A stretch of 64,000 nucleotides of DNA from Dehalococcoidia bacterium (GCA_030649945.1 JAUSFE010000138.1:1-64000), one strand, 5' to 3'; shown: positions 54,199 through 64,000, numbered from the stretch's first letter. Notes: a model not told the origin generated them from the letters alone. Translations and numbers: made by a program.

Positions 54199-55872
54199 AT
54201 GAAGATCGACGGCGGCGAGATGTTCGCCCGGATGCTCAAGCGCGAGGGCGTGGAGAATATCTTCGGCCTGCACGGCGGGCACATCGATCCCATTTTCCAG
54301 GCGTGCATGGACCACCAGATCCGGCTCGTCGACACCCGGCACGAGCAGGCGGCGGGCCACATGGCGGACGCCTGGGCGCGCACAACCGGCAAGCCCGGAG
54401 TGGCGGTGGTGACGGCCGGGCCGGGAGTGACGGACATCGTGACGGCGGTGGCCAATGCCTACATGGACTGCGTGCCCATGATCGTCGCCGGCGGCCGCCA
54501 CCCGCTGTCAGAGGACGAGCAGATGCCCCTGCAGGAGCTGCACGGCCTGCCGCTCATGCAATCGATCACCAAGTGGTCGCGCCTGGTGCGGGACACGGAG
54601 CGCATACCGGAGTACGTGAGCATGGCGTTCCGCCAGGCCACGACGGGCCGCCCCGGGCCGGTGTTCCTGGAGATCCCCGCGGACGTCCTGGCGCGGCGCG
54701 TCGACGAGGAGCAGGTGCGCTACCCGGCCACCTCCAGCCCGGAGGCGCCGCCCGCGCCCCAGCCGGAGGCCTTGAGCAGGGCGCTGGACATGCTGGCGAA
54801 GGCGGAACGGCCGGTGATCCTGGCGGGGCGCGGCGTCTGGTTTGCGGGCGCCGCCGCGGAGCTGCGCGAGTTCGCGGAGGCCACCGGCATCCCCGTCTGC
54901 GCCAACGGCATGACGCGCGGCGCGGTGCCGGAGGACACGCCGCTGGGCCTCGGCGGCTTCATGGTCGCCGGGCGGGCGCTGGCCTTCGCCGGCGGCCCGG
55001 ACGTGGTCCTGCTGCTGGGCGCGCGCCTGGGCCTCTTCACCGGCGGCCGCCAGTCGATTATCCCGCCGGGCGCCAAAGTGATCCAGGTGGACATCGAAGG
55101 GACCGAGATCGGCCGCAGCCGCGACATCGACCTGGGGATCGTGGCCGACGCCCGCGAGGCGCTGCGGGCGCTGATCGCGGCGGCGAGGGGGCGCAGCTTC
55201 CCGGCCCGCGACGAGTGGGTCGGGCGCATCCGGCAGGCGCAGGCGGGCATCGGCGCCATGTACGCCGCCGCCCTGGACCCCGCGCGCCGGCCCGTGCACC
55301 CCTTCCGCCTGGCGAAGCTGGTGGCGGAGGCGATGTCAGACGGTGTGCTGGCGGTGGACGGCGGCGAGACCTTCGTCTGGGCGGAGATGGCGATAGCGCC
55401 GCGCCGGCCCGGGCGCTACCTGGGGCACGGATACCTGGGCTGCCTGGGCACCGGCATCCCGTTCGGCCTGGCGGCCAAGCTGGCGCACCCGGAAGAGCGT
55501 GTGCTGGTGCTCACCGGCGACGGCTCCGTGGGCCTGAACTTCGCGGAGTTCGATACCGCCGTGCGGCATAACCTGCCGGTGGTGGTCGTCGTCAACAACG
55601 ATCAGGCCTGGGGTATGTGCAAGCACGAGCAGGTGGTCCGACTGGGCGAGGACCGCATCACGGGCACGGAGCTGGGCCTGGTGCGCTATGACAAGGCGGC
55701 GGCGGCCTTCGGCGTGCACGCCGAGTTCGTGGAGGACGGTGACGGCATCCTGCCGGCCATCGAGCGGGCGTTCGCCAGCGGGCGGCCGGCCTGCGTCAAC
55801 GTGATGACGGACCCGGACGCCATCTCGCCGGCGGTCCAGGCGGCCGCCCGCGTCGAGGCCCCCGCGCTGTAA
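54199..55872 (+). CDS. Thiamine-pyrophosphate enzyme, acetolactate-synthase-like
   Basis: 557 residues with three domains: PYR (1-~165; IFGLHGGHIDPIF, RHEQAAGHMADAWAR with the Glu that activates TPP, TAGPGVTDIVTAVANAYMD), central domain (~190-325; RPVILAGRGVWFAGAA, IQVDIEGTEIGRS) and PP domain (~370-540; GDG at 440-442, FAEFDTAVRHNLPVVVVVNN, the Mg/TPP motif). The family covers acetolactate synthase, oxalyl-CoA decarboxylase, benzaldehyde lyase and others. No ilvN or other branched-chain gene is nearby, so IlvB is not claimed. A TAGAAT at 54106 may be the -10. Confidence 0.88.
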   Translation: MKIDGGEMFARMLKREGVENIFGLHGGHIDPIFQACMDHQIRLVDTRHEQAAGHMADAWARTTGKPGVAVVTAGPGVTDIVTAVANAYMDCVPMIVAGGRHPLSEDEQMPLQELHGLPLMQSITKWSRLVRDTERIPEYVSMAFRQATTGRPGPVFLEIPADVLARRVDEEQVRYPATSSPEAPPAPQPEALSRALDMLAKAERPVILAGRGVWFAGAAAELREFAEATGIPVCANGMTRGAVPEDTPLGLGGFMVAGRALAFAGGPDVVLLLGARLGLFTGGRQSIIPPGAKVIQVDIEGTEIGRSRDIDLGIVADAREALRALIAAARGRSFPARDEWVGRIRQAQAGIGAMYAAALDPARRPVHPFRLAKLVAEAMSDGVLAVDGGETFVWAEMAIAPRRPGRYLGHGYLGCLGTGIPFGLAAKLAHPEERVLVLTGDGSVGLNFAEFDTAVRHNLPVVVVVNNDQAWGMCKHEQVVRLGEDRITGTELGLVRYDKAAAAFGVHAEFVEDGDGILPAIERAFASGRPACVNVMTDPDAISPAVQAAARVEAPAL

Positions 55873-56695
55873 GGGCGACGCCGCACTGAAGCGGTAGAGC
55901 CTCCGTTCCCGCTCGTCCTGCGGTATCGCAGGACGGGCGGAGGAAGACGCTCCGAATGTTGTCGCTCCGCTCATGGATTCGATACCTCACCACGAGCGGT
56001 TCGATAGCTCACCATGAGCGGGAAGGGAGGTTGCGCGATGGGGTAGGTGCAGGGGCGAGGCGCCCGTTCCGGCCCCGCACGGAGCCCCGTCCCGCTGGTC
56101 CCGAGATGCTCGTAGCGTGGGTGGAGGAAGACGCCCCGAATGTTGTCGATCCGCTCATGGTACGAGTACCTCACCATGAGCGGGAAGCGGCGTTTGTCGA
56201 GCGGGAAGCAGCGTTTGTCCGGTGCGCGGTGGCGAGCCCCATCCGCGATAGAAAAGAGGAAGCGCCCGAGACGATGGCTGCGCCATCGCCCCCGGGCGCC
56301 AGAGGAAGGGCGAAAGGAAACTGCGAAGACCTCTGCTTCCGGGCGGGCCACCTTCCAGAGAGTGAGGTCCCCGCAGCTCTTAACCGGAGTGTAGGCGGCA
56401 GGCGTGAACCTAGTCTGTCGGGCAGTGGATGAATTTGTGTGCGGCTTTACCCGACAAGCGCCGCGCGCCCCTGGCCCCTCTTCCGGGTCTCCGGGCGGCC
56501 GCGGGGCCGCGCGCTGCCGGAGGCCGCCGCGGGCCGGCGGACTGCCCGTGTTAGAATGGGGAAGCTCCCTGGATCTCTTCCCGGGAGCCACTGAAATCGC
56601 TGCTCCGGGGGTTGTGGGGGTACCGGACGGTCCGGGACCGGAATACCCGGCGGGTCCGCACGAAAGGCCGATCAACTGAAGGCGAGTCGCAGAGA
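55873..56695. other. Long repeat-rich, possibly structured non-coding region upstream of pyrH
   Basis: 823 bp without a credible gene. Two copies of a block GGAAGACGCCCCGAATGTTG (55938-, 56123-) each lead into the CCGCTCATGG/CCATGAGCGG palindrome (55967-56020, 56151-56183). Next is a strong hairpin at about 56256-56296 (CGCCCGAGACGATGGC/GCCATCG...CGGGCG), then a moderately GC stretch 56300-56470 with CTGTCGGGC...CCCGAC arms. TAGAAT at 56551 could be the pyrH -10. A structured RNA in 56200-56470 is possible, but no known family was recognised. Confidence 0.5.
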
Positions 56696-57469
56696 GTGAC
56701 GAAGGCAGTACGGGAACCCCCGCATAAGCGCATCGTCCTCAAGCTCAGCGGCGAGGCCCTCCAGGGCGACCTCTCCTACGGCATCGATCCCGTCATGCTG
56801 AACACCATCGGCACCCAGTTGAAGGCCGTCCAGCAGATGGGCATCGAGGTCGCCATCGTCGTCGGCGGCGGCAACATCTTCCGCGGCGCCACAGCTGAGG
56901 CGGCAGGGATGGACCGCGCCACCGGCGACTACGCCGGCATGCTGGCGACGATCATCACCGCTCTTGCCCTCCAGGACGCGCTGGAGCGCCACGGCCTCAC
57001 GGTCCGCACCCAGTCCGCGATCACGGTCACGGCCGTGGCGGAACCTTACATCCGGCGCCGGGCGATGCGCCACCTGGAGAAGGGCCGCGTCGTCATCTTC
57101 GCCGCCGGCACCGGCAACCCCTACATGACCACGGATACCGCCGCCGCCCTGCGCGCCATCGAGATCGACGCCGGCGTCCTCCTGATGGCCAAGAAGAACG
57201 TGGACGGCGTCTACGAGGCCGATCCCTTCAAGGACCCGGCGGCCCGCAAGTTCCTCACCCTCTCCTACTTGGACGCGCTCAACCGCCGCGTGCAGGTTAT
57301 GGATGCCACCGCCCTGTCCCTCTGCATGGAGAACGCCGTGCCCATTATCGTCTTCGATCTGCGCGCCCCTCACAGCATCGAGCGCGCCGCCGTCGGCGAC
57401 CACACAGGCACGGTTGTCGGCGACGTCAAGACGGCCCTGCAGGAGAAGTCAACCGCCACGTCACGCTGA
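56696..57469 (+). CDS. pyrH: UMP kinase PyrH
   Basis: 257 residues from a GTG at 56696; the frame is open 28 codons further, but that part has no similarity. UMP + ATP to UDP + ADP, hexameric amino-acid-kinase fold. Marks: [14 protein letters not shown] (ATP), [92 protein letters not shown] and [21 protein letters not shown]. Heads the pyrH-frr-uppS-cdsA-dxr-rseP-ispG cluster; rpsB-tsf, often before pyrH, is absent here. Confidence 0.95.
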   Translation: MTKAVREPPHKRIVLKLSGEALQGDLSYGIDPVMLNTIGTQLKAVQQMGIEVAIVVGGGNIFRGATAEAAGMDRATGDYAGMLATIITALALQDALERHGLTVRTQSAITVTAVAEPYIRRRAMRHLEKGRVVIFAAGTGNPYMTTDTAAALRAIEIDAGVLLMAKKNVDGVYEADPFKDPAARKFLTLSYLDALNRRVQVMDATALSLCMENAVPIIVFDLRAPHSIERAAVGDHTGTVVGDVKTALQEKSTATSR

Positions 57470-57490
57470 GCTTTCGTACGGAGTGAAGCC

Positions 57491-58048
57491 ATGGTTCAGG
57501 AACAGATACAGGATGCCAGGACACGCATGCACAAGGCCATCGAGGCGCTGCGTCACGAGCTGGCCACCGTCCGCACCGGACGCGCCAGCCCGGGGCTGGT
57601 GGAGCACCTGAAAGTGGAGTACTACGGCACTCCCACCTCCCTCAACCAGCTGGCCACCATCTCCGCGCCGGACGCCAAGCTCATCGTCATCCAGCCGTAC
57701 GACCGCGCCGCGCTCGGCGCCGTCGAGAAGGCGATCCTGAAGTCGAACCTGGGCCTGACGCCGGCCAATGACGGCGCCGTCATCCGCCTCAACATCCCGC
57801 CGCTTACCGAAGACCGCCGGCGCGAACTGGCGAAGCACGTGCGCCAGCGCGTGGAGGACGCCCGCGTGGCGGTGCGCAACGTCCGCCGCGACATCCATGA
57901 GCACATGCGCAAGATGGAGCACGAGCACGAGCTCTCCCAGGACGACCTGAAGCGCTCCGAGACCGAGCTCCAGAAGCTCACCGACGAGCAGATCAAGGAT
58001 GTCGATAGAGTCGGCGAGGAGAAGGAGCAAGAGCTGCTCGCCGTCTAG
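57491..58048 (+). CDS. frr: Ribosome recycling factor
   Basis: 185 residues, the normal length. With EF-G it splits the ribosome after termination. The N-terminal helix has HELATVRTGRASPGLVEHLKVEYYG, then PTSLNQLATISAPDAKLIVIQPYDR, the domain II hinge region IRLNIPPLTEDRRRELAKHV and a coiled C-terminal helix. GGAG seven bases before ATG; 21 bases after pyrH. Confidence 0.97.
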   Translation: MVQEQIQDARTRMHKAIEALRHELATVRTGRASPGLVEHLKVEYYGTPTSLNQLATISAPDAKLIVIQPYDRAALGAVEKAILKSNLGLTPANDGAVIRLNIPPLTEDRRRELAKHVRQRVEDARVAVRNVRRDIHEHMRKMEHEHELSQDDLKRSETELQKLTDEQIKDVDRVGEEKEQELLAV

Positions 58049-58085
58049 GGCTGCTGCCAGCATCCCGCGCGCCGGAGAAACGTTC

Positions 58086-58091
58086 TATACT
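58086..58091 (+). promoter_or_regulatory. Candidate internal -10 box before uppS
   Basis: TATACT ten bases before the uppS ATG. Could give a near-leaderless internal transcript for uppS onward; no -35 recognised. Confidence 0.3.
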
Positions 58092-58101
58092 GGTGAGAAA
58101 C

Positions 58102-58965
58102 ATGGTCACCATCGCCGGTATCCACCGCCAGCCCAAGCCCTCGCCGCCGCCGTTGCTCCCCCTTTCGCCGGTACCGGACCACGTCGCCGTCATCATGGAC
58201 GGCAACGGCCGCTGGGCCCGCAGCCGCGGCCTATCGCGCCTGGCCGGGCACCGCGCGGGTACGGAGAACATCCGCCGCGTCATCCAGCGCTTCGCGGACT
58301 ACGGCGTCCGCTACCTCACCCTCTACGCCTTCTCGACGGAGAACTGGGAGCGCCCCCGCTACGAGGTGCGCGGCCTCATGGCCCTCCTTTCGCGCTTCCT
58401 CAAGCGCGAAACCGCGAACCTGCACAAGGAGGGTGTTCGCCTGCTGCACCTGGGGGACTTGAGCCCCCTCAGCCCGGGCCTCCAGCGCCAGGTCTGCGAC
58501 GCCATAGAGCTCACCCGCGGCAACGGCGGCATGACCCTGGCCATCGCCTTCAACTACGGCGGGCGGGCGGAGATCATCGAGGCCGTGCGCCGCGTCGTCG
58601 CCGCCGGTGTCCCGCCGGAGCGCATCGACGATCAGCTCTTCAGCTCCTACCTCTCCACGGCCGGCCTCCCGGACCCGGACCTGATCATCCGCACCGCCGG
58701 CGAGATGCGCATCTCCAACTTCCTCCTCTGGCAGGGCGCCTACGCGGAGCTCTGCTTCACGCCTGTCTACTGGCCGGACTTCGATATCCGGCACATTGAT
58801 GATGCCCTGCTGGTGTACAGCCAGCGCACCCGCCGCTTCGGGGGGCTGCTGCCGGAAGAGGCCGACTGCAACCCGCGCCCCGGTCCCAACGGCCGCAGCA
58901 ACGGCCACCGCCCAGACGGGCGGGCGTCTGCCCGCAAGCCCGCCGCCAACGGCCACCAGCCGTAA
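58102..58965 (+). CDS. uppS: Isoprenyl (undecaprenyl) diphosphate synthase
   Basis: 287 residues from ATG (a GTG nine bases earlier is also possible). Condenses FPP with IPP to the C55 carrier lipid for cell-wall synthesis. HVAVIMDGNGRWA with catalytic Asp, GHRAGTENIRRV, LTLYAFSTENWERP, AIAFNYGGRAEI, DPDLIIRTAGEMRISNFLLW, AYAELCFTPVYWPDF. A Pro/Gly/Arg-rich tail of ~30 residues is extra. Six bases before cdsA. Confidence 0.96.
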   Translation: MVTIAGIHRQPKPSPPPLLPLSPVPDHVAVIMDGNGRWARSRGLSRLAGHRAGTENIRRVIQRFADYGVRYLTLYAFSTENWERPRYEVRGLMALLSRFLKRETANLHKEGVRLLHLGDLSPLSPGLQRQVCDAIELTRGNGGMTLAIAFNYGGRAEIIEAVRRVVAAGVPPERIDDQLFSSYLSTAGLPDPDLIIRTAGEMRISNFLLWQGAYAELCFTPVYWPDFDIRHIDDALLVYSQRTRRFGGLLPEEADCNPRPGPNGRSNGHRPDGRASARKPAANGHQP

Positions 58966-58971
58966 GCCGGG

Positions 58972-59814
58972 ATGCTCGCCCAGCGCCTCGCCACCGCCGC
59001 CGCCGGCATACCCGTGGTCCTGGCCCTCATCCTCGTTGGCGGCACCCTCTACACCGCCGCCGTCGCCGTCATCCTCGTCCTGGGCGTGCTCGAGTTCTTT
59101 GCCGCCACCGATCCCGAGCTCAAGATCAACGCGCATCCGCGCCTGCGCGCCGTCCAGCGGCCCTGGTACCGGCCGCGCCTGCCCGCCCTCATCGGCGGGG
59201 CCTCCGTCGTCCTCATGGTCGCTGCGCTCGATAGCGGCTTCGACGAGTGGTCCGGCGCCCTGGTCCTCGCCATCGCCGTCACCTTCCTCTTCCTGGTCCT
59301 GCGGGCCGACCCCGACACCGGCCTGCGCGACTGGATGTGGATCATCGCCGGCGTCACCTACGTCGGCTTCCTGGGCTCCCACCTCGTCCTCCTGCGCGAC
59401 CTGGATGGCGACGGCGACTGGGCCCTCCTCGCGGTCTTCTCCACGTTCGCGGCCGATACCGCCGCTTACGTCGTCGGCCGCACCATCGGACGCACCTACA
59501 TCACGCCGGCGATCAGTCCGGGCAAGACGCTGGAGGGTACTATCGGCGGCCTCGTCACCGGGTTCGCAGCCGTCTTCGCCCTCAACTGGATTACCGGCCT
59601 GGACGCGGACGCGCAAGACCTGATCCCGCTGGCCCTCCTCCTGCCATTCGTCGCCTTCGTCGGCGACCTCGGCGAATCGCTCGTCAAGCGCGGCGCCGGA
59701 GTGAAGGATACCAGCGAGCTGATCCCCGGCCACGGCGGCTTTCTGGACCGCCTGGACAGCATCCTCTTCACAACCCCTCTGGTATACTACTTCGTGATAT
59801 GGGCCATCCGTTGA
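58972..59814 (+). CDS. cdsA: Phosphatidate cytidylyltransferase CdsA
   Basis: 280 residues, about eight TM segments (IPVVLALILVGGTLYTAAVAVILVLG split, ALVLAIAVTFLFLVL). Makes CDP-diacylglycerol from phosphatidate and CTP. The signature SPGKTLEGTIGG and FVGDLGESLVKRGAGVKDTSELIPGHGG in two blocks (with the Asp metal ligands), ending LDRLDSILFTTPLVYY. The gene ends one heptamer array short of dxr. Confidence 0.95.
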   Translation: MLAQRLATAAAGIPVVLALILVGGTLYTAAVAVILVLGVLEFFAATDPELKINAHPRLRAVQRPWYRPRLPALIGGASVVLMVAALDSGFDEWSGALVLAIAVTFLFLVLRADPDTGLRDWMWIIAGVTYVGFLGSHLVLLRDLDGDGDWALLAVFSTFAADTAAYVVGRTIGRTYITPAISPGKTLEGTIGGLVTGFAAVFALNWITGLDADAQDLIPLALLLPFVAFVGDLGESLVKRGAGVKDTSELIPGHGGFLDRLDSILFTTPLVYYFVIWAIR

Positions 59815-59819
59815 CCGCT

Positions 59820-59861
59820 CACTAACCACTATCCACTGTCCACTATCCACTAACCACTAAC
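59820..59861. repeat. Heptamer tandem repeat (CCACTAN)n next to the dxr start
   Basis: About six units of CCACTAT/CCACTAA/CCACTGT end directly against the TTG start of dxr. Same family as the right arm at 28637-28674. Confidence 0.85.
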
Positions 59862-61016
59862 TTGAAGCCTCTCGGCATCGCCGTCCTCGGCTCCACCGGC
59901 TCCATCGGCCGCCAGGCCCTGGAGGTCATCCGCAGCCTGCCCGGGCGTTTCAACGTCATGGCCCTGGCCGCCGGCAGCAACGTCACCCTCCTGGAGGACC
60001 AGGTGCGCGAGTTCCGCCCCCGATTCGTCTGCGCCGGCCGCGAGGCGGACTACCTGCGGGAGCGCCTGAGGACGGGCGCGGTGGGCGCGCGCTGGGCCGA
60101 GATGGACGAGATGGCGGCACACGCGGACGTCGATGTCGTCCTCGTGGCCACGGTCGGCGCCGCCGGCCTGGCGCCCACGCTGGCGGCCGTGCGCGCCGGC
60201 AAAGCGGTGGCCCTCGCCAACAAGGAAGTCCTGGTGATGGCCGGGCAGATCATCATGGCCGAGGCCCGCCGCAGCGGCGCCCAGCTCCGCCCCATCGACT
60301 CCGAGCACTCCGCCATCTGGCAGTGCCTTTGGGGCGAGCGGGCGGACGCCGTCGCACGCATCACCCTCACGGCCTCGGGCGGCCCCTTCCGCGATATGCC
60401 GCCGGAAGAGCTGGCCCGCGTCACGGCCGAGGAGGCGCTGCGCCACCCCAACTGGCAGATGGGGCAGAAGATCACCGTGGACAGCGCCACCCTCCTCAAC
60501 AAGGGCCTCGAGTGCATCGAGGCGCGCTGGCTGTTCGACGTCCCCCTCGAGCAGATAGACGTCATCCTGCACCGCGAGAGCATCGTCCATTCGCTCGTGG
60601 AATTCCGTGACGGCTCCGTCAAGGCGCAACTGGGCGTGCCCGATATGCGTCTACCGATTCAGTGCGCACTTACTTACCCGGAGCGCCTGCCGGGCGTCTC
60701 CGTCCCCAGGCTTGACTTGAAACTCATCGGCGCCCTGCACTTCAGCGCGCCCCAGCTCCGGCAGTTCCCCTGCCTGGGCCTGGCGCTGGAGGCCGGACGG
60801 CGGGGCGGCACCTGTCCCGCTGTCCTCTCCGCCGCCGACGAAATCGCCGTCCAGCACTTCCTGGCCGGTCACATCCGCTTCTTGGACATCCCCCGCGCCC
60901 TGGACGATGCCCTCAACGCGCACGTGCCCGTCATGAGCCCCGGCCTGGAAGAGGTCCTGGGCGCAGACGCCTGGGCCCGCTCCTTCGCCGAGGACTGGGT
61001 GAAGGCGAAGGCGTAG
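59862..61016 (+). CDS. dxr: 1-deoxy-D-xylulose-5-phosphate reductoisomerase
   Basis: 384 residues. Second step of the MEP isoprenoid pathway: DXP to MEP with NADPH. GIAVLGSTGSIGRQALEVI (NADPH), AGKAVALANKEVLVMAG, RPIDSEHSAIWQCLWGE (metal), TLTASGGPFRD, NWQMGQKITVDSATLLNKG then LECIEARWLF, and HRESIVHSLVEF. TTG start, without a usual Shine-Dalgarno because a heptamer array occupies that place. With ispG downstream, the MEP pathway is used. Confidence 0.96.
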   Translation: MKPLGIAVLGSTGSIGRQALEVIRSLPGRFNVMALAAGSNVTLLEDQVREFRPRFVCAGREADYLRERLRTGAVGARWAEMDEMAAHADVDVVLVATVGAAGLAPTLAAVRAGKAVALANKEVLVMAGQIIMAEARRSGAQLRPIDSEHSAIWQCLWGERADAVARITLTASGGPFRDMPPEELARVTAEEALRHPNWQMGQKITVDSATLLNKGLECIEARWLFDVPLEQIDVILHRESIVHSLVEFRDGSVKAQLGVPDMRLPIQCALTYPERLPGVSVPRLDLKLIGALHFSAPQLRQFPCLGLALEAGRRGGTCPAVLSAADEIAVQHFLAGHIRFLDIPRALDDALNAHVPVMSPGLEEVLGADAWARSFAEDWVKAKA

Positions 61017-61190
61017 CGCGCTTCGTATACACTGGAAGAAGCGAGCCATTTTCCGAGGACAGATGAACACTCCTGAACGAATGTCTGGGGCATTAGAGCA
61101 TCAGAACATTGGAGCATCCAGCCGTCATGCTCCAATGTTCCAATGCTCCAATGCTTGGCGGGGCGGCGGGCCGGCGGGGCGGCGACTCCC
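61017..61190. repeat. Inverted octamer repeats before rseP
   Basis: GCATCAGAACATTGGAGCAT and, after a short loop, ATGCTCCAATGTTCCAATGC form a large hairpin (about 61094-61155) built of period-8 units TGCTCCAA/TGTTCCAA. No gene seen. Confidence 0.75.
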
Positions 61191-62276
61191 GTGACCGTGA
61201 TCGAATCCGTCCTGCCCTTCCTGGGCATGCTCATCGCGCTCATCGTGGTGCATGAGCTGGGCCACTACATCACCGCCAAGATATTCGGCGTCAAAATCCT
61301 GGAGGCCGGCCTGGGTTACCCGCCCCGCCTCTGGGGCTTTACCTGGCGCGGCACCATCTACTCCATAAACGCCCTGCCGCTGGGCGGCTTCGTCCGCCTC
61401 CTGGGCGAGGAAGACCCCGGAGACCCCCAGAGCTTGGCCGCCCAGGCCCCGTGGAAGCGGCTGATCGTCCTCTTCGCCGGGTCCGGCATGAACTTTGTGC
61501 TCCCCGTCTTGCTCTTCGCGATCGCCTTCATGATCCCCCGGCAGGTCTCGCCCGGGCCCACCATCATCCAGGCCGTGGAGCCCGGCTCCCCCGCCGCCGA
61601 GGCCGGCCTTCTGCCCGGCGACCGCATCCTGGAGCTGGACGGCGCGCACGTCAAGAACGTGCAGGAGACGGGCCGCCACATCCGCCTGAATATGGGCGAG
61701 ATCATAGACTTCCAGGTCCAGCGCCCCGTCTTCGGCGGCGGCTACGAGGTGGTGGAGGCGCCGGTGGATGCGCGCTGGGCGCCGCCCTCCGGCCAGGGCC
61801 CCACCGGCATCCAGATCGGCAACCTGTACGGCAACCGCATTACGGAGACCCAGAAGTACCCCGTCTGGAAGGCCCTGCCCCAAGGCTGGCAGTCCACCTG
61901 GGACGCGCTCTTCCTGGCCCGCAACCAGATAATCGCCATGTTCAAGGGCGGCGCGGGTCCCGATGTCGCGGGCCCGGTGGGCATAGCCCAGGCCACGGGC
62001 GAGGTGGTGAGGGAGTCCGGCTGGCAGACCCTGCTGGACCTCGCGGCGATCCTCTCCATCAACCTCGCCATCATCAATGCGCTGCCCTTGCCCATGCTGG
62101 ACGGCGGCCGCATCGCCTTCGTCCTGATCGAGATCGTCCGCCGCGGCAAGCGCATCTCGCCGGAGAAGGAGGCCCTCGTGCACCTCGTGGGCCTGGCGCT
62201 TATCATCACCATGGCGGTGGTGGTCACCTACTTCGACATCATTCGCATCATCGGCGGCCACAGCCTCTTCGAGTAG
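61191..62276 (+). CDS. rseP: Site-2 protease RseP (M50 family)
   Basis: 361 residues from a GTG at 61191 (VTVIESVLPFLGMLIALIVV); the open frame upstream is repeat DNA. Intramembrane zinc protease that releases anti-sigma factors or membrane peptides. HELGH in the first TM, a PDZ domain (~120-190: GSPAAEAGLLPGDRILELDG) and the third metal ligand in NALPLPMLDGGRIAFVLIE. GPVGIAQATGEVV is also typical. Standard position between dxr and ispG. Confidence 0.94.
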   Translation: MTVIESVLPFLGMLIALIVVHELGHYITAKIFGVKILEAGLGYPPRLWGFTWRGTIYSINALPLGGFVRLLGEEDPGDPQSLAAQAPWKRLIVLFAGSGMNFVLPVLLFAIAFMIPRQVSPGPTIIQAVEPGSPAAEAGLLPGDRILELDGAHVKNVQETGRHIRLNMGEIIDFQVQRPVFGGGYEVVEAPVDARWAPPSGQGPTGIQIGNLYGNRITETQKYPVWKALPQGWQSTWDALFLARNQIIAMFKGGAGPDVAGPVGIAQATGEVVRESGWQTLLDLAAILSINLAIINALPLPMLDGGRIAFVLIEIVRRGKRISPEKEALVHLVGLALIITMAVVVTYFDIIRIIGGHSLFE

Positions 62277-62370
62277 GACGCGGAGCCGCGTCCGGCGTCC
62301 CTATGGGGCGGTCTCTAAGCCGGAGGTGCCGTATAGTGGAATCAGCAGCAGATCGGAAGGGAGGGACGAC

Positions 62371-62664
62371 ATGGCTGACCCCGTGCAGGTAGCCGGCCAG
62401 GTCTACAAGCCGGTGTTTGAGAACAAGCGAGTGCGTGTCCTGGAAGTCCGCATGAAGGCCGGCGACAAAACGCCGATGCATTCGCATCCGGACGTGGTCG
62501 CCATCACCGTACGCGGCGGCAAGGTCAAATTCACCGCTCCCGATGGCCAAACCGTGGAAGCGGACCTAGCGGACGGCAGCGTCATGTTCTTCGACGCCGC
62601 CGACCACATTACGGAGCACCTGGGCACCAGCGACGTACACGTTTTTCTTGTGGAGCTAAAATAG
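62371..62664 (+). CDS. Small cupin-domain protein
   Basis: 97 residues, one cupin barrel: VRVLEVRMKAGDKTPMHSHP (motif 1 with two His), VVAITVRGGKVKFTAPDG, LADGSVMFFDAADHITEHLG (motif 2 with His). No signal peptide. Strong GGAAGGGAGGG before ATG. It interrupts the usual rseP-ispG pair, which suggests that it was inserted. TATAGT at 62332 may give it its own promoter. Function unknown; such cupins can be sensors or dioxygenases. Confidence 0.85.
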   Translation: MADPVQVAGQVYKPVFENKRVRVLEVRMKAGDKTPMHSHPDVVAITVRGGKVKFTAPDGQTVEADLADGSVMFFDAADHITEHLGTSDVHVFLVELK

Positions 62665-62697
62665 CGTCAGCGACCGTGGAAGGGAGTACGCGCTGGG

Positions 62698-63897
<1,200 letters not shown>

Positions 63898-63911
63898 CCC
63901 GAGGCCGCGTG

Positions 63912-63936
63912 GTGGGGCGCGTCATGATGCGCCCCG
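63912..63936. repeat. TAGGGGC-family palindrome, third GTCATGAT copy
   Basis: GGGGCGCGTCATGATGCG plus CCCC, as at 46447 and 47086. Lies after ispG. Confidence 0.75.
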
Positions 63937-63945
63937 GCGCGCCCG

Positions 63946-64000
63946 CTACGCCGCTTGCGGGCGCCCTTCGCCCCCGCCCGCGCGCAGGCGGAAGTACAGC
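63946..64000 (-). CDS. Possible C-terminal end of a gene entering from the right
   Basis: Minus-strand frame open to the window edge reads LYFRLRAGGGEGRPQAA then TAG. It would converge on ispG. Only 17 codons are visible, so this is a guess. Confidence 0.25.
   Translation of the reverse strand, partial: LYFRLRAGGGEGRPQAA

Noticed and set aside
54199-55872. Calling the TPP enzyme IlvB
   Set aside because: The fold is shared by many enzymes, and no ilvN, ilvC or leu genes are near.
55956-56432. 158-codon frame upstream of pyrH
   Set aside because: It crosses two copies of the CCGCTCATGG palindrome and has no protein-like pattern.

Overview
The window is high-GC bacterial DNA (a typical 60-base line in a gene is about 70-75% G+C). 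It is dense with genes and full of short dispersed repeats between them. The gene content suggests Chloroflexota, probably a Dehalococcoidia-like lineage. Pointers are F420-type LLM and nitroreductase-fold oxidoreductases, ThyX instead of ThyA, many enoyl-CoA hydratases, a GlgE alpha-glucan operon, and the order frr-uppS-cdsA-dxr-rseP-ispG. No rRNA, tRNA or CRISPR was seen, so the taxonomy is inference; an actinobacterial relative is the main alternative.

Layout. 0-12 kb: thiolase end, VOC protein, SDR, RDD and membrane proteins, thyX, acpS, a HTH-cyclase-YHS fusion, nnr, recJ, an F420-type protein and an enoyl-CoA hydratase. 12.7-24.6 kb (minus strand): aldehyde dehydrogenase, glgE, treS-mak fusion, glgB, GH57 protein. 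Together these form the maltose-1-phosphate route to branched alpha-glucan. 25-31 kb: acyl-CoA dehydrogenase beside the tail of a lost paralogue, methyltransferase, enoyl-CoA hydratase, tandem universal stress protein, ACT-malic enzyme.

31.3-34.4 kb is a lower-GC defence island. It holds an HNH nuclease, a MIG/MutY-like mismatch glycosylase, a C5-cytosine methyltransferase, a small protein and a C-protein-like XRE regulator with a 26-bp palindromic operator. 34.6-37.8 kb is an MMPL transporter, a small coupled ORF and a TetR regulator with a clear promoter and operator. 37.9-43.3 kb (minus strand) is a zinc-ribbon protein, MoxR ATPase, DUF58 protein and a transglutaminase-like membrane protein whose catalytic triad is replaced. 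Upstream of this block lies a sequence matching the cyclic-di-AMP (ydaO/yuaA) riboswitch, with a matching promoter.

43.3-54 kb is mosaic: two secreted proteins, two LLM oxidoreductases, GIY-YIG, nitrilase, two enoyl-CoA hydratases and a D,D-carboxypeptidase. A low-GC secreted zinc metalloprotease cassette there sits between 143-bp direct repeats that carry broken ends of an LLM-hydratase operon. 54-64 kb: a TPP enzyme, an 0.8-kb repeat-rich gap, then pyrH-frr-uppS-cdsA-dxr-rseP-cupin-ispG, covering UMP kinase, ribosome recycling, isoprenoid and phospholipid precursors and site-2 proteolysis.

A recurring theme is repeats that touch gene ends. Palindromes begin with the stop codon TAG, heptamer tandem repeats sit beside starts, and at nnr and acpS the start region itself is duplicated around a repeat.
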